Source: Crocinitomicaceae bacterium (lineage in GTDB: Bacteria > Bacteroidota > Bacteroidia > Flavobacteriales_D > Crocinitomicaceae). Taken from it: a stretch of DNA of 54,142 nt. The DNA lies in assembly GCA_016719925.1 (NCBI GenBank), contig JADJYC010000020.1, positions 1 through 54,142 on the forward strand. The letters are read 5' to 3'. Made by a program: the position numbers and the translations under genes. Below are positions 20,986-30,240 of this stretch, one piece after another. Positions within the stretch are counted from its first letter, which is position 1, and each line of letters begins with the position of its first letter. Below the pieces are notes generated by a model, which worked only from the letters and a program-made list of their open reading frames with translations, searched no databases and was not told where the DNA came from.

Positions 20986-22193
20986 GAAAGCATTTGCTCT
21001 AATTCGTCCAGCAGCTGGCTCATCAAAACTGATTTCTGTGATAACTCAAAATTACGTATTTTATTATTTGCCTGAACAAATGTAACTTTGTTGGTATCGT
21101 GACCAAAACCGGCTCCTTCGTCCTTCAGTGAATTCAGTACTATCAGATCCGCTCTTTTTTGTTCCAGTTTTTTTTGTGCATTTTCAATTTCATTCTCTGT
21201 CTCCAAAGCAAATCCTATCACACGCTGATGAGCTTTTTTATTCAGGCCTGCCCATTTTAAAATGTCAGGATTTTTAATCAGATTAAGCGTTATACGGTCA
21301 TCACTTTTTTTAATTTTTTCCGGAGCTTTATTTTCAGGGCGGTAATCTGCAACGGCTGCAGAAAAAATTCCTGCATCAAAATCAAACCAGTTGTGTTCTA
21401 CTGCAGACATCATTTCATCTGCAGATTGAACATGTAAAACCCGGACGTAAGGATTTTTTACTTTCTCTCTTGTCGGCCCGGTAATCAGGAAAACTTCTGC
21501 ACCTCGTGCTGCACAGGCGTCTGCCAGCAGTACTCCTGTTTTTCCGCTGGAATGATTTCCGATAAATCTGACAGGGTCAATTGCTTCATAGGTTGGGCCA
21601 CCGGTAATCAGAATTTTTTTTCCTTTGAGTTTTGATTGCGGATTGAAAAATGCGTCAATCTCTTTTGCTATTTCATACGGCTCTTCCATTCTTCCTTTTC
21701 CTTCAAGTCCGCTTGCAAGTTCTCCGTCTTTTGCATCAAGAATTTTAATTCCTTTGGATTTAAGTTTGTCCAGATTTTCTTTGGTGGAGAAATGATTATA
21801 CATATCCAGGTCCATAGCGGGAGCAATCCAAACCGGGCATTTTGCGCTGAGGTAAACCGCCATTAAAAGATTATCGCAATTGCCGGTTACCAGTTTGGAG
21901 AGTGTATTGGCTGAAAGTGGTGCAATGATAAAAAGATCAGCCCACATACCAAGTTTTACATGGTTTTCCCATTCACCGGCTTTACCCTCTTTTTCCGGTT
22001 TTACAAAATCAACCGCAACGGGATTTTTTGATAAAGTAGATAACGTTAATGGTGTAATGAATTCGCGGGCTGCAGGTGTCAGAATACAGCGCACATCAGC
22101 ACCAAGACGAATCAGTTCACGGACTAAATAAGCAGATTTATAAGCAGCAATGCTGCCGGTAACACCAACCAGGATTTTTTTTCCTGTCAGCAT
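20982..22193 (-). CDS. coaBC: Bifunctional phosphopantothenoylcysteine decarboxylase / phosphopantothenate-cysteine ligase
   Basis: Two consecutive steps of coenzyme A synthesis. The N-terminal CoaC half (about 1-180) shows the FMN-binding start GVTGSIAAYKS, H78 in NHVKLGMWAD, and APAMDLDMY. The C-terminal CoaB half starts at KKILITGGPTYEAIDPVR (about 193) and has NHSSGKTG. The 403-residue length is normal. At residue 161 the substrate-clamp motif reads LASGLEGKGRM, with Ser where E. coli CoaBC has the catalytic Cys. I believe Ser is common in this phylum, but cannot verify that here. It lies between rpoZ and the DUF4835 gene. Confidence 0.95.
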   Translation of the reverse strand: MLTGKKILVGVTGSIAAYKSAYLVRELIRLGADVRCILTPAAREFITPLTLSTLSKNPVAVDFVKPEKEGKAGEWENHVKLGMWADLFIIAPLSANTLSKLVTGNCDNLLMAVYLSAKCPVWIAPAMDLDMYNHFSTKENLDKLKSKGIKILDAKDGELASGLEGKGRMEEPYEIAKEIDAFFNPQSKLKGKKILITGGPTYEAIDPVRFIGNHSSGKTGVLLADACAARGAEVFLITGPTREKVKNPYVRVLHVQSADEMMSAVEHNWFDFDAGIFSAAVADYRPENKAPEKIKKSDDRITLNLIKNPDILKWAGLNKKAHQRVIGFALETENEIENAQKKLEQKRADLIVLNSLKDEGAGFGHDTNKVTFVQANNKIRNFELSQKSVLMSQLLDELEQMLS

Positions 22194-22202
22194 ATAGAAA
22201 AA

Positions 22203-22544
22203 TTAGATTTCTGCTGAAGCGGCAACTTCAGTTTCTCTTACATAAACTTTATCGTCCATGTATTCCTGAATAGCAATAGACACAGGTTTTGGAAGACTTT
22301 CGTAATATTTTGAAATTTCGATTTGTTCACGGTTTTCGAAAATCTCCTCCAGATTATCAGTGCTGGAAGCAAATTCAGCCAGTTTTTTAGTGAGTTCTTC
22401 ACGCATATCTGCACTGATCTGATTACTTCTTTTTGCAATTGCATTCAACGATTTATAGATATTACCTGATTTATTTGCAATCTGGTCTAAATCTCTTGTA
22501 ACAGTAGTTCTTTCAGCAACGCTCACTTTATAATTCTGACTCAT
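22203..22544 (-). CDS. rpoZ: RNA polymerase omega subunit, Bacteroidota type
   Basis: Omega helps assemble and stabilise RNA polymerase by holding the beta-prime subunit. The 113-residue product has the Bacteroidota-type core: a TVTRDLDQIANKSGNIYKSL helix (about 14-33), then AIAKRSNQIS, where the usual omega motif for repeated Lys/Arg contacts occurs. It is followed by an acidic helical tail. Position between bamD and coaBC is the typical place for this gene in the phylum. Assignment rests on sequence pattern and context together. Confidence 0.85.
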   Translation of the reverse strand: MSQNYKVSVAERTTVTRDLDQIANKSGNIYKSLNAIAKRSNQISADMREELTKKLAEFASSTDNLEEIFENREQIEISKYYESLPKPVSIAIQEYMDDKVYVRETEVAASAEI

Positions 22545-22556
22545 AATTTTACCTGT

Positions 22557-23381
22557 TTAATTGGCGGTTTGTTCCGACAAAATCTGAATTTCTTTATCCG
22601 TTTTTTCTTTCACGCCTTCCAGCTCTTTCAGCCTTTCAGAATTGGGAAATTCGGCCACAAATCTACGATAACTTTTTAATGTTTCATTCAATCGTTCCAT
22701 TTTTTTAGTGGAAATACTATTGATGGCCAGCTCAAAATTGCTGAGAACCAGCAAATAAAGGATTTCTTCTTCATAGACAGATTCAGGAAACTTCTCCAGT
22801 GTTGAATTTAATGCTACTACAGCCGCCTTGTAGTTTTCAGTGCGGTAATAAAGTTTGGCGTATTCAAATTGTTTCTTTTCCAGTTTAGCACGCAGATTGT
22901 CCATAATAACATTGCAGGTGTCAATTCGTGCGCTGTTCGGATACATGTCAATAAACACCTGAAGTCCGTCAAGAGCATTGTAAGTTTCTGTCTGGTCCAG
23001 CGTATAGTCCGGCGAATTGTGAACTGAGCACAGCGCACTCAGAAACATCGCTTCTTCACAATAAATGCTTCTTGGATATTTATAAATGAATCTGCTGAAA
23101 TAATAACCTGACAGATAATAATCACCCATCTTATAATTAGCCATGCAATAGTAGAAATACATCTTTTCTCCTTCCGGAGTCATGGAGTAAAAAGGTAAAA
23201 TTTCTTCCAGCAGGGTGACAGATTTTAAATATTCTCCCTGCTCATAATATTCCAGCGCCTTAACCCGCTTCAGTTCATTGTCATTGCTTTTGACTACTTT
23301 ATTGAATTCAGAACATCCTGAAAATGTGATTGCCAGCCAGACAAAAGAGTTTAAGAAAATGATTTGTTTAAGTGCCTTCAT
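22557..23381 (-). CDS. bamD: Outer-membrane assembly lipoprotein BamD
   Basis: The N-terminus is a lipoprotein signal with lipobox FSGC (Cys at about residue 23). TPR-like repeats follow across residues 45-260, for example ALEYYEQGEYLKSVTLLEE and AKLYYRTENYKAAVVALNS, as in BamD. BamD anchors under the outer membrane and works with BamA to insert beta-barrel proteins. The 274-residue length is normal. It is the first gene of the bamD-rpoZ-coaBC-DUF4835-recN operon. Divergent from the oxoamine synthase gene, with 169 bases between starts. Confidence 0.92.
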   Translation of the reverse strand: MKALKQIIFLNSFVWLAITFSGCSEFNKVVKSNDNELKRVKALEYYEQGEYLKSVTLLEEILPFYSMTPEGEKMYFYYCMANYKMGDYYLSGYYFSRFIYKYPRSIYCEEAMFLSALCSVHNSPDYTLDQTETYNALDGLQVFIDMYPNSARIDTCNVIMDNLRAKLEKKQFEYAKLYYRTENYKAAVVALNSTLEKFPESVYEEEILYLLVLSNFELAINSISTKKMERLNETLKSYRRFVAEFPNSERLKELEGVKEKTDKEIQILSEQTAN

Positions 23382-23550
23382 AAATTATTCGGTCAGCAAA
23401 GATAATGGGGTAATTGTTAAAATAGGTCAAAATTCAAATAAGCAGAACGCAGGAATGTGGATAAAATTTCAACGGAATTGAGTAAAAATTGGAATTTCAG
23501 GCTAATTTCGCATATTCAACCCGTATCAACAAGGGGTTAAAATAAACACT

Positions 23551-24837
23551 ATGGCATTAGATATATTTGAAAAGATCAGAGCGAACAGAGGTCCAATAGG
23601 ACAACACGCTAAAGGAGTGCACGGATATTTTACATTTCCGAAACTGGAAGGAGATTTGGGAAGAAAGATGACTTTCCGCGGTAAGGAATGTCTTATCTGG
23701 AGTATTAATAATTATTTAGGACTTGCAAATCACCCTGAAGTGCGCAAAGCAGATGCAGACGCTGCTGCAAAATGGGGAATGGCTTACCCAATGGGTGCCA
23801 GAATGATGACTGGTCAGACAAATGAGCATGAAGCGCTGGAAGCAGAGTTGTCAGACTTTGTAGGTAAAGAAGATACAATTTTGGTAAACTTTGGTTATCA
23901 GGGAATGTTGTCAGCTATTGATGCAATTGTTGACCGTAAAGATGTAATTGTATATGACAGCGAATCACATGCATGTATTATTGATGGTGTTCGTTTGCAT
24001 GCCGGTAAACGTTTTGTTTTCCAGCATAACGATATGGCCAGCTTCGATAAACAAATGGAAAGAGCAACCAAATTAGCTGAAGAAACAGGTGGTGGTATTC
24101 TTGTTATCACTGAGGGTGTATTTGGAATGGCTGGTGATCAGGGAACACTGAAAGATATTGTTGAATTCCGTAAATCCGGAAAATATAAATTCAGATTATT
24201 TGTTGATGATGCACATGGTTTTGGTACTATGGGTAAAACCGGTGCCGGTACTGGAGAAGAACAAGGCGTTCAGGGAGAAATTGATATCCTTTTCGGAACA
24301 TTTGCAAAATCAATGGCTTCTATCGGAGCATTTATTTCTTCTACGGAAGATGTGATTGAATTTATGCGCTATAACATGCGTTCACAAATGTTTGCCAAAT
24401 CTTTACCAATGCCAATTGTGGTTGGTGCAAGAAAAAGACTTGAGCTTTTGAGAACACAACCGGAACTGAAAAATAAACTCTGGACAATTGCTAATGCGCT
24501 GCAAAAAGGTTTGAAAGAGGCAGGGTTTAATCTTGGAAGAACAAATACCATGGTTACTCCTGTATTCTTAAGCGGAACACTTGCTGAAGCTACCAACCTG
24601 ACGTTTGATTTACGTGAAAATTATGGAATCTTCTGTTCAATAGTTGTTTATCCGGTGATTCCTAAAGGAGTAATCATGTTGAGAATTATTCCAACTGCAG
24701 TTCACACATTGGAGGATGTACAATATACTATTGAAACTTTCAAGAAACTGAAAGAAGGTTTGGAAAGCGGAAAATATCAATCTGAATCACTTGCGAAAGT
24801 GGAAACAGATAAAGGATTTAAACTGGATAATATCTGA
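23551..24837 (+). CDS. PLP-dependent alpha-oxoamine synthase (serine palmitoyltransferase / cysteate acyltransferase / KBL-like)
   Basis: The 428-residue product is a fold-type I PLP enzyme of the alpha-oxoamine synthase family, which condenses an amino acid with an acyl-CoA. H140 (DSESHAC), D220-A-H (FVDDAHGFG) and the PLP lysine K253 (GTFAKSMASIGAF) are present. In Bacteroidota such genes may encode serine palmitoyltransferase for sphingolipids, the cysteate enzyme for sulfonolipids, or glycine C-acetyltransferase. Sequence alone does not decide. No threonine dehydrogenase lies next to it, which slightly weakens the KBL option. It has its own terminator and so seems to be a single-gene transcript. 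Confidence 0.88.
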   Translation: MALDIFEKIRANRGPIGQHAKGVHGYFTFPKLEGDLGRKMTFRGKECLIWSINNYLGLANHPEVRKADADAAAKWGMAYPMGARMMTGQTNEHEALEAELSDFVGKEDTILVNFGYQGMLSAIDAIVDRKDVIVYDSESHACIIDGVRLHAGKRFVFQHNDMASFDKQMERATKLAEETGGGILVITEGVFGMAGDQGTLKDIVEFRKSGKYKFRLFVDDAHGFGTMGKTGAGTGEEQGVQGEIDILFGTFAKSMASIGAFISSTEDVIEFMRYNMRSQMFAKSLPMPIVVGARKRLELLRTQPELKNKLWTIANALQKGLKEAGFNLGRTNTMVTPVFLSGTLAEATNLTFDLRENYGIFCSIVVYPVIPKGVIMLRIIPTAVHTLEDVQYTIETFKKLKEGLESGKYQSESLAKVETDKGFKLDNI

Positions 24838-24860
24838 TTTAAAAACTGAGAATTTTTTAT

Positions 24861-24889
24861 AAACCCCGGGAATTGTTTCCGGGGTTTTT
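24861..24889 (+). terminator. Terminator of the oxoamine synthase gene
   Basis: AAACCCCGG (24861-24869) pairs perfectly with CCGGGGTTT (24879-24887) over a 9-base loop, followed by further T. Confidence 0.92.
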
Positions 24890-24947
24890 GTTTTATACTT
24901 TTTTTAATTGATACCTTTATTCATTGTTTAACACTAAAATGTATACT

Positions 24948-25295
24948 ATGAAAAAGTCAATTTTAATTTTATCAGCTGCATTCCTTTTTGCATGCGGAGG
25001 ATCAACAGAAGAAACAAGTACAACAGGTGAATCAACTGACACAACCAGTTCAACAGTAACGGAGCCGGAGACTGAAGAAGTTTTAACAGGCAGTCCTATT
25101 GATACTCCACAAAATGCTGCAAATACGTTCTGTAATAAAATGCAGGAAGTGGAAGAAGCCTCAGAAGCAGATAAAGAATTACTTGAGCAGGAGCTTAACG
25201 ATCTGGAAAACAAAATTGAAGCTGAGCATGAAGGGGACGACGCATGGTTTGAAGAGTTTGAAACCATACTTGAAGGAATTTGCCCAGAAGCCTAA
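24948..25295 (+). CDS. Small acidic lipoprotein
   Basis: The ATG at 24948 gives a lipoprotein signal (MKKSILILSAAFLFACGG) with lipobox FAC, Cys at residue 16. In-frame upstream codons (TTG 24924, ATG 24939) add nothing sensible. A Thr/Ser/Glu-rich linker follows (about 18-50), then an acidic helical domain (about 55-110) with three further Cys-free helices and a final ICPEA. No family recognised. It is flanked by terminators on both sides, so it is a single-gene unit. Probably an abundant small surface or periplasmic lipoprotein; function unknown. Confidence 0.75.
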   Translation: MKKSILILSAAFLFACGGSTEETSTTGESTDTTSSTVTEPETEEVLTGSPIDTPQNAANTFCNKMQEVEEASEADKELLEQELNDLENKIEAEHEGDDAWFEEFETILEGICPEA

Positions 25296-25307
25296 AGAGG
25301 CATAAAA

Positions 25308-25348
25308 AAAACGAAGACCAAAATTAAAGTGGTCTTCGTTTTTTTTTT
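25308..25348 (+). terminator. Terminator of the small lipoprotein gene, possibly bidirectional
   Basis: AAAACGAAGACC (25308-25319) pairs perfectly with GGTCTTCGTTTT (25331-25342) with an 11-base loop, followed by a T-run. The A-run on its left side would let it also stop transcription of the convergent thioredoxin gene. Confidence 0.92.
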
Positions 25349-25357
25349 GAGTTGTTT

Positions 25358-25822
25358 TTATTTGCTGGAAGCAACTACTGTTTCTCCCACTGCAATGAGT
25401 TTGGCAGGTTCATGATAACCCAGCGTCTGATGCGCAATGGATTCGTCACTGTTTATAAAGTAAAGCGTAGGATAAGCAGTAAGACTGTATTTCTGGCTTA
25501 AACGCGGCCCCTCTGCATGTTTTTCCATGTCCATTTTATAGCTGATAAAATGTTCGTTGAAATAAGTCCCTACTTTTTCATCCGTAAATGTATAGGCTGC
25601 CATTCTTTTGCATGGCCCGCACCAGGATGCATAGGCATCCAGAAAAATAATTTTTTTATCTTCTGCCGCTTTGGCAAGTACTTCAGTCCATGTTCCTTCA
25701 AAGAATTTTATGCCCGTTTCGGTTGCTTCAGATTCAGTTGTGTGAAAATATGGTTTTGGCGATCCAGCCTGAAGATTTAATCCGGCCAACGCCAGCAGTG
25801 TCATTGCAATGATTTTTTTCAT
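25358..25822 (-). CDS. Exported thioredoxin-fold protein
   Basis: Residues 1-19 are a signal peptide (MKKIIAMTLLALAGLNLQA). A thioredoxin domain follows, with the redox motif WCGPCK at about residues 67-72 and the cis-Pro loop AYPTLYF near 116-122. It would act in the periplasm as a thiol-disulfide reductant or isomerase. The 154-residue length fits a single-domain member. It starts 66 bases from the divergent menE gene. The partner proteins are not in the window. Confidence 0.85.
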   Translation of the reverse strand: MKKIIAMTLLALAGLNLQAGSPKPYFHTTESEATETGIKFFEGTWTEVLAKAAEDKKIIFLDAYASWCGPCKRMAAYTFTDEKVGTYFNEHFISYKMDMEKHAEGPRLSQKYSLTAYPTLYFINSDESIAHQTLGYHEPAKLIAVGETVVASSK

Positions 25823-25888
25823 AGTTGTTTGTTTTATTCAATTCTGTTTTGGGTGAATAATATTTAACTTGCTGCAAATTTTATTCCG

Positions 25889-26899
25889 TTGTTTAAAGAT
25901 ATTGTATTTACAGAAGGTGTGGAGGATTCTTTTAAAGAATCTGTATTCAGATTTATCCGTGAATGGGATTCCTATTCCATGGAAATTGAACTGAAAACTT
26001 CTGGCACTACCGGTGCACCAAAATCCTTTAAGTTCAATAAAAAACAACTGGAAGCATCTGCAAAAATGACGGGTCGTTTCTTTGATTTCAAACCGGGAGA
26101 ATCTCTTTTATTAAATCTGTCTCCTGATTATGTTGCCGGAAAACTAATGATTGTCAGAGCAATTGTACATGATATGAAACTGGTGGTTGCTCCGTTAAAA
26201 TCAGATCCGTTTACGGAAATAAAGGAGTTACCATGCAGAATAAAACTGGCGGCGTTTGTACCTGTGCAGATCCATGAAATTTTTTCAAATGAAAATTCAT
26301 TGCGCATTTTTAATCAGATTGAAAATGTATTAATTGGTGGCGGAGTCTTGTCTAAAAATCTGGAAGAAAAAATCGCCATACAAAATCCAAAATCTTTTGC
26401 CAGTTTTGGAATGACTGAAACGCTGACTCACTTTGCGATCAGACCGGTTGATGGAAAAACGGATTATTATACCTATTTACCAGGCGTTGAAATTTCGGTC
26501 AATGAAAATAATTGCATTTGCATCCACCCGAATGAAATTGTGCGTGAAAAAATTATATCACATGACATAGTTGAACTCCTCGGCAAAAATTCTTTCCGCT
26601 GGCTGGGGCGTTCTGATAATCTCATTAATTCGGGCGGAATAAAAATACAACCGGAGGTCATTGAACAAAAAATAGTTCATTTAATTCAGTCACCTTTTTA
26701 TGTCACTTCAAAAAAAGATGACCGTTTGGGTGAGAAAGTTGTTTTGATTCTGGAATCAGATCAAAAACCAGATCATGACCTGGAACTTCTTCAAAAACTC
26801 AAAGAACAGCTGCCGGAGTATCACGCAATAGCTGAAATTATCTGCGTAAATAAAATTGAAAGAACGGATAACGGAAAAATGATCCGCAGAAAATTCTGA
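25889..26899 (+). CDS. menE: o-Succinylbenzoate-CoA ligase-like AMP-binding enzyme
   Basis: The 336-residue product is a short adenylate-forming enzyme with the phosphate loop TSGTTGAPKSF (about 38-48), FGMTETLTHFA (about 173-183), the GRSDNLINSGG hinge (about 244-254) and a final RTDNGKMIRRKF with the catalytic Lys. This short form, lacking much of the usual N-terminal domain, is typical of Bacteroidota MenE, which activates o-succinylbenzoate in menaquinone synthesis. No ATG exists in frame upstream, since a TAA lies at 25865. The start is TTG at 25889, or a nearby non-ATG codon. Other men genes are not in the window, so the assignment rests on size and motifs. Confidence 0.8.
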   Translation: MFKDIVFTEGVEDSFKESVFRFIREWDSYSMEIELKTSGTTGAPKSFKFNKKQLEASAKMTGRFFDFKPGESLLLNLSPDYVAGKLMIVRAIVHDMKLVVAPLKSDPFTEIKELPCRIKLAAFVPVQIHEIFSNENSLRIFNQIENVLIGGGVLSKNLEEKIAIQNPKSFASFGMTETLTHFAIRPVDGKTDYYTYLPGVEISVNENNCICIHPNEIVREKIISHDIVELLGKNSFRWLGRSDNLINSGGIKIQPEVIEQKIVHLIQSPFYVTSKKDDRLGEKVVLILESDQKPDHDLELLQKLKEQLPEYHAIAEIICVNKIERTDNGKMIRRKF

Positions 26900-26908
26900 C
26901 AGATTCAA

Positions 26909-27469
26909 TTATTTGTATATTGATGTTCTGCGGTGATAAAGTAACAATACCAGATCATAACTGAAATGCGCTGCAACAGCATGCCAGATTGAAAAATGAA
27001 CAGCTGCCCATCCTATTAAGGCGATAAAAAGAGTAAGACCCAAAGCAAAAATATTGACAGGCATATTTTTGAGTGAAAAGTATCCGTGAATGGCCACAAA
27101 AAGAAAAGCCGTAATCCAGATGCCCAGCCAGGGCTGAACAGCACCCCTGAAAAAAATCTCTTCCCCGAATCCGGCTGCAAATGAAAGAAAGAAAGCCTGA
27201 AACCGGGTAATTTTTAAATCTGATAACAGGTTTCTGTATTTTGAAAGTGATTTGTCAAAGTAAGGCAGATCAGTCAGATAAATTACAAATAATCCAAATA
27301 TGATTCCGGTTGAAATAAAGGCCGGCACTGAAATCATCTGTTTCCATTCGATCTGAAATAAACTGAAAAAATCACCGCCGGATAAAAAAATTACCAGCCA
27401 AGCCAGCAAAGGAAACAGGAGCAGTGTAGAAATTCCAAGAAACCAAAGAGATGTGAGGATTTTTCGCAT
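26909..27469 (-). CDS. CPBP (Abi/Rce1-like) intramembrane metalloprotease
   Basis: The 186-residue integral membrane protein has about five hydrophobic helices. The CPBP active-site motifs are all present: GEEIFFRGA (about 102-110), FVAIHG (about 128-133) and HFSYD near 170. These families cleave or process membrane proteins, and in some bacteria are linked to bacteriocin self-immunity; the substrate here is unknown. It is convergent with menE, with nine bases between the stops, and divergent from mutS. Confidence 0.88.
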   Translation of the reverse strand: MRKILTSLWFLGISTLLLFPLLAWLVIFLSGGDFFSLFQIEWKQMISVPAFISTGIIFGLFVIYLTDLPYFDKSLSKYRNLLSDLKITRFQAFFLSFAAGFGEEIFFRGAVQPWLGIWITAFLFVAIHGYFSLKNMPVNIFALGLTLFIALIGWAAVHFSIWHAVAAHFSYDLVLLLYHRRTSIYK

Positions 27470-27626
27470 GGCTGCGTAAAGATAAAATGTTTCAACTTCA
27501 GATTCTCTTTTACCTTCAAAATCCCATAAAAACAGGGCATGGCAAAATGTTAAAAAAAAGGACAGGGCAACCGTGGTGTAAACCGTGGGGGATCAGTACA
27601 TTCGTGGGTCTAATAAAGGAGGGAAC

Positions 27627-30202
27627 GTGGCAGTAAAAAAACATCGAATGAACCGGCGGAAACTCCGCTCATGAAACAGTACAACCAGATTAAAGCGAAA
27701 TATCCGGATGCTTTGCTGCTTTTTCGTGTAGGTGATTTTTATGAAACCTTCGGTGATGATGCGGTTAAAACTGCAAACATTCTCAACATCGTTTTGACAA
27801 AAAGAGGAAAAGATTCTCCGTCTGAAATTTTTCTGGCAGGATTTCCGTATCACTCACTGGATAACTATCTTCCAAAATTAGTTCGCGCTGGCATGCGGGT
27901 TGCAATTTGTGATCAGCTGGAAGATCCTAAAATGACAAAGACAATTGTCAAACGTGGAGTTACTGAGTTAGTCACGCCGGGCGTTTCTTACAATGACAAA
28001 GTACTGGATGGCCGTGAAAATAATTTTTTAGCTGCAGTACATTTCGGAGATAAAAAAAACGGTGTTGCTTTTTTAGATGTTTCAACCGGTGAGTTTTTAG
28101 TTGCTGAAGGAAATGCTGAATATTTAGATAAACTCATTCAGGGATTTCAACCCAAAGAAATTCTCTTTCAAAAAGGTAAACAAAAATTATATGCTGATAC
28201 TATTTCAGGAAATGCATACACTTTCAAATTGGAAGACTGGATTTTTTCAGACGACTTTGCGCTTGAAAATCTGCAGAAACATTTTGAAGTAAAATCACTG
28301 AAAGGTTTTGGAGTTGATTCCATGACTCAGGCCGTTGTGGCTGCAAGCGCAGTTTTGTATTATCTGAGTGATACACAACATGACAAACTGGGTCATATTA
28401 AAAATATCTCCAGAATTGAAGAAGATAACTACGTCTGGCTGGATCGGTTTACAGTTCGTAATCTGGAATTACTGCATTCACAAAATGAAAATGCTACCAC
28501 GCTGATTCAGGTTTTGGATCAAACCATTACACCTCCCGGAAGCCGCATGATGCGTCGATGGATGGTGCTTCCACTGAAAGAAGTAACACCGATTAATGAG
28601 CGGCATGAAATTGTTTCGTTCTTTACTGAAAATGAAAACTTCAGAGAAATATTAAGCAGTCATCTGAAAGAAATCGGAGATCTGGAACGCATCATTTCAA
28701 AAGTAGCCACAGGCAGAATTAATCCAAAAGAAATTCTGCAGCTTTCCCGTGCTTTGCGGGCACTTGCTCCCATTAAAAAGGCTTGCGCTGAATCCGGTAA
28801 CAGCCAACTGAAAAGTATTGCTGATCATTTGAATTTATGCGATGTGCTTCGTGGCAGAATTGAAAATGAAATTCACGAAGATGCAGCCATTTCTGTTGGA
28901 AAAGGCCAGGTAATTGCTGATCGTGTAAACGCTGAGCTGGATGAACTCAGAAGATTACAAACTTCAGGAAAAGAATATTTAGAAAATATCCGACAGCGTG
29001 AAATTGAAGCAACCGGAATTTCCAGTATTAAAATTTCATTCAATAATGTGTTTGGTTATTACCTTGAAGTAACCAATACGCATAAAGATAAAGTTCCTGC
29101 AACCTGGATCCGGAAACAAACACTGGTCAATGCTTAGGAGCTGAAGAAAAAATTCATGTGCTTGAAACTAAACTGTTGAATGATCTGATTTATGCTATGT
29201 CAGATTATATTCTTCCGGTTCAGCACAATGCTATTCAACTCGCAAAATTAGATTGTCTGCATGCATTTGCATCTGTTGCCATTGCAAATAATTATGTCAG
29301 ACCTGAAGTCAATCAAAGTCTTGTTATTGATATCAAAGAAGGTCGTCACCCGGTTATTGAAAAACAATTGCCGGCAGGTGAAGTTTATATTTCAAATGAC
29401 CTTTATCTCGATAATCATTCGCAGCAAGTGATGATGATTACCGGTCCAAACATGAGTGGTAAATCTGCTTTGCTGCGTCAAACTGCAATCATTTCCCTGA
29501 TGGCTCAGATGGGATCCTTTGTTCCGGCCAAATCAGCAAAACTAGGAATCGTTGACAAAGTATTTACACGAGTAGGAGCGTCTGATAATATCTCATCCGG
29601 TGAATCAACCTTCATGGTTGAGATGAACGAAACAGCAAGTATTCTGAATAATCTTTCTGAAAGAAGTCTAATTATTCTGGATGAGATTGGAAGAGGTACA
29701 AGTACCTACGACGGAATTTCAATTGCCTGGGCAATTACAGAATACCTGCATCAAAATAAAATTGCGCGGCCAAAAACCATGTTTGCAACACATTATCATG
29801 AACTGAATGAAATGTGCACCAGCTTTGACCGCATTAAAAATTTCAATGTTGCCGTGAAAGAAATTGGGAACAAAGTGATTTTTATGCGTAAACTTATGCC
29901 GGGCGGAAGCAATCACAGTTTTGGTATTCACGTGGCGCGCATGGCCGGTATGCCAAAAGAAGTTATTTCCAAGAGCAGATCAGGTTTTATTACAGCTTGA
30001 AAAAAATCACGGAAGTGATCTGAAAAATGGCGCCAAAGAAATTGCTGCCGATGCAAAAATGCAATTGAGCTTTTTCCAGTTGGATGATCCGGTTCTTATG
30101 CAAATCAAAGAGCAAATTGAAAGCATTGATATAAATACACTCACTCCGGTTGAAGCATTGATGAAACTCAATGAAATTAAGAAGTATGTTGGGGTTAAGT
30201 AG
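27627..30202 (+). CDS. mutS: DNA mismatch repair ATPase MutS (three frame breaks, one internal deletion)
   Basis: MutS recognises mismatches and small loops. The mismatch-binding Phe-x-Glu site is in FRVGDFYETFGDDA, Walker A is GPNMSGKS, Walker B is LIILDEIGRGTS and the ATHYHEL motif follows. The longest first frame starts at ATG 27671. A better start is GTG 27627, after AAAGGAGGG, reading MAVKK if one A is added to the A-run at 27635-27641. Near 29137 the reading jumps from QTLVNA to GAEEKIHVLE. The conserved ERYIT stretch and about 46 bases are missing. Near 29965 one base shifts EVIS-RADQVLLQLE out of frame. As written, no full-length MutS can be made. Confidence 0.92.
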
Positions 30203-30240
30203 GAGAATATCTTTTTTCGGGTTAAGGATTTTTTGAAGTC

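Noticed and set aside
24924..24948. Upstream TTG start for the small lipoprotein
   Set aside because: It would place non-hydrophobic residues before the lipoprotein signal; the ATG at 24948 gives a standard signal peptide and lipobox.
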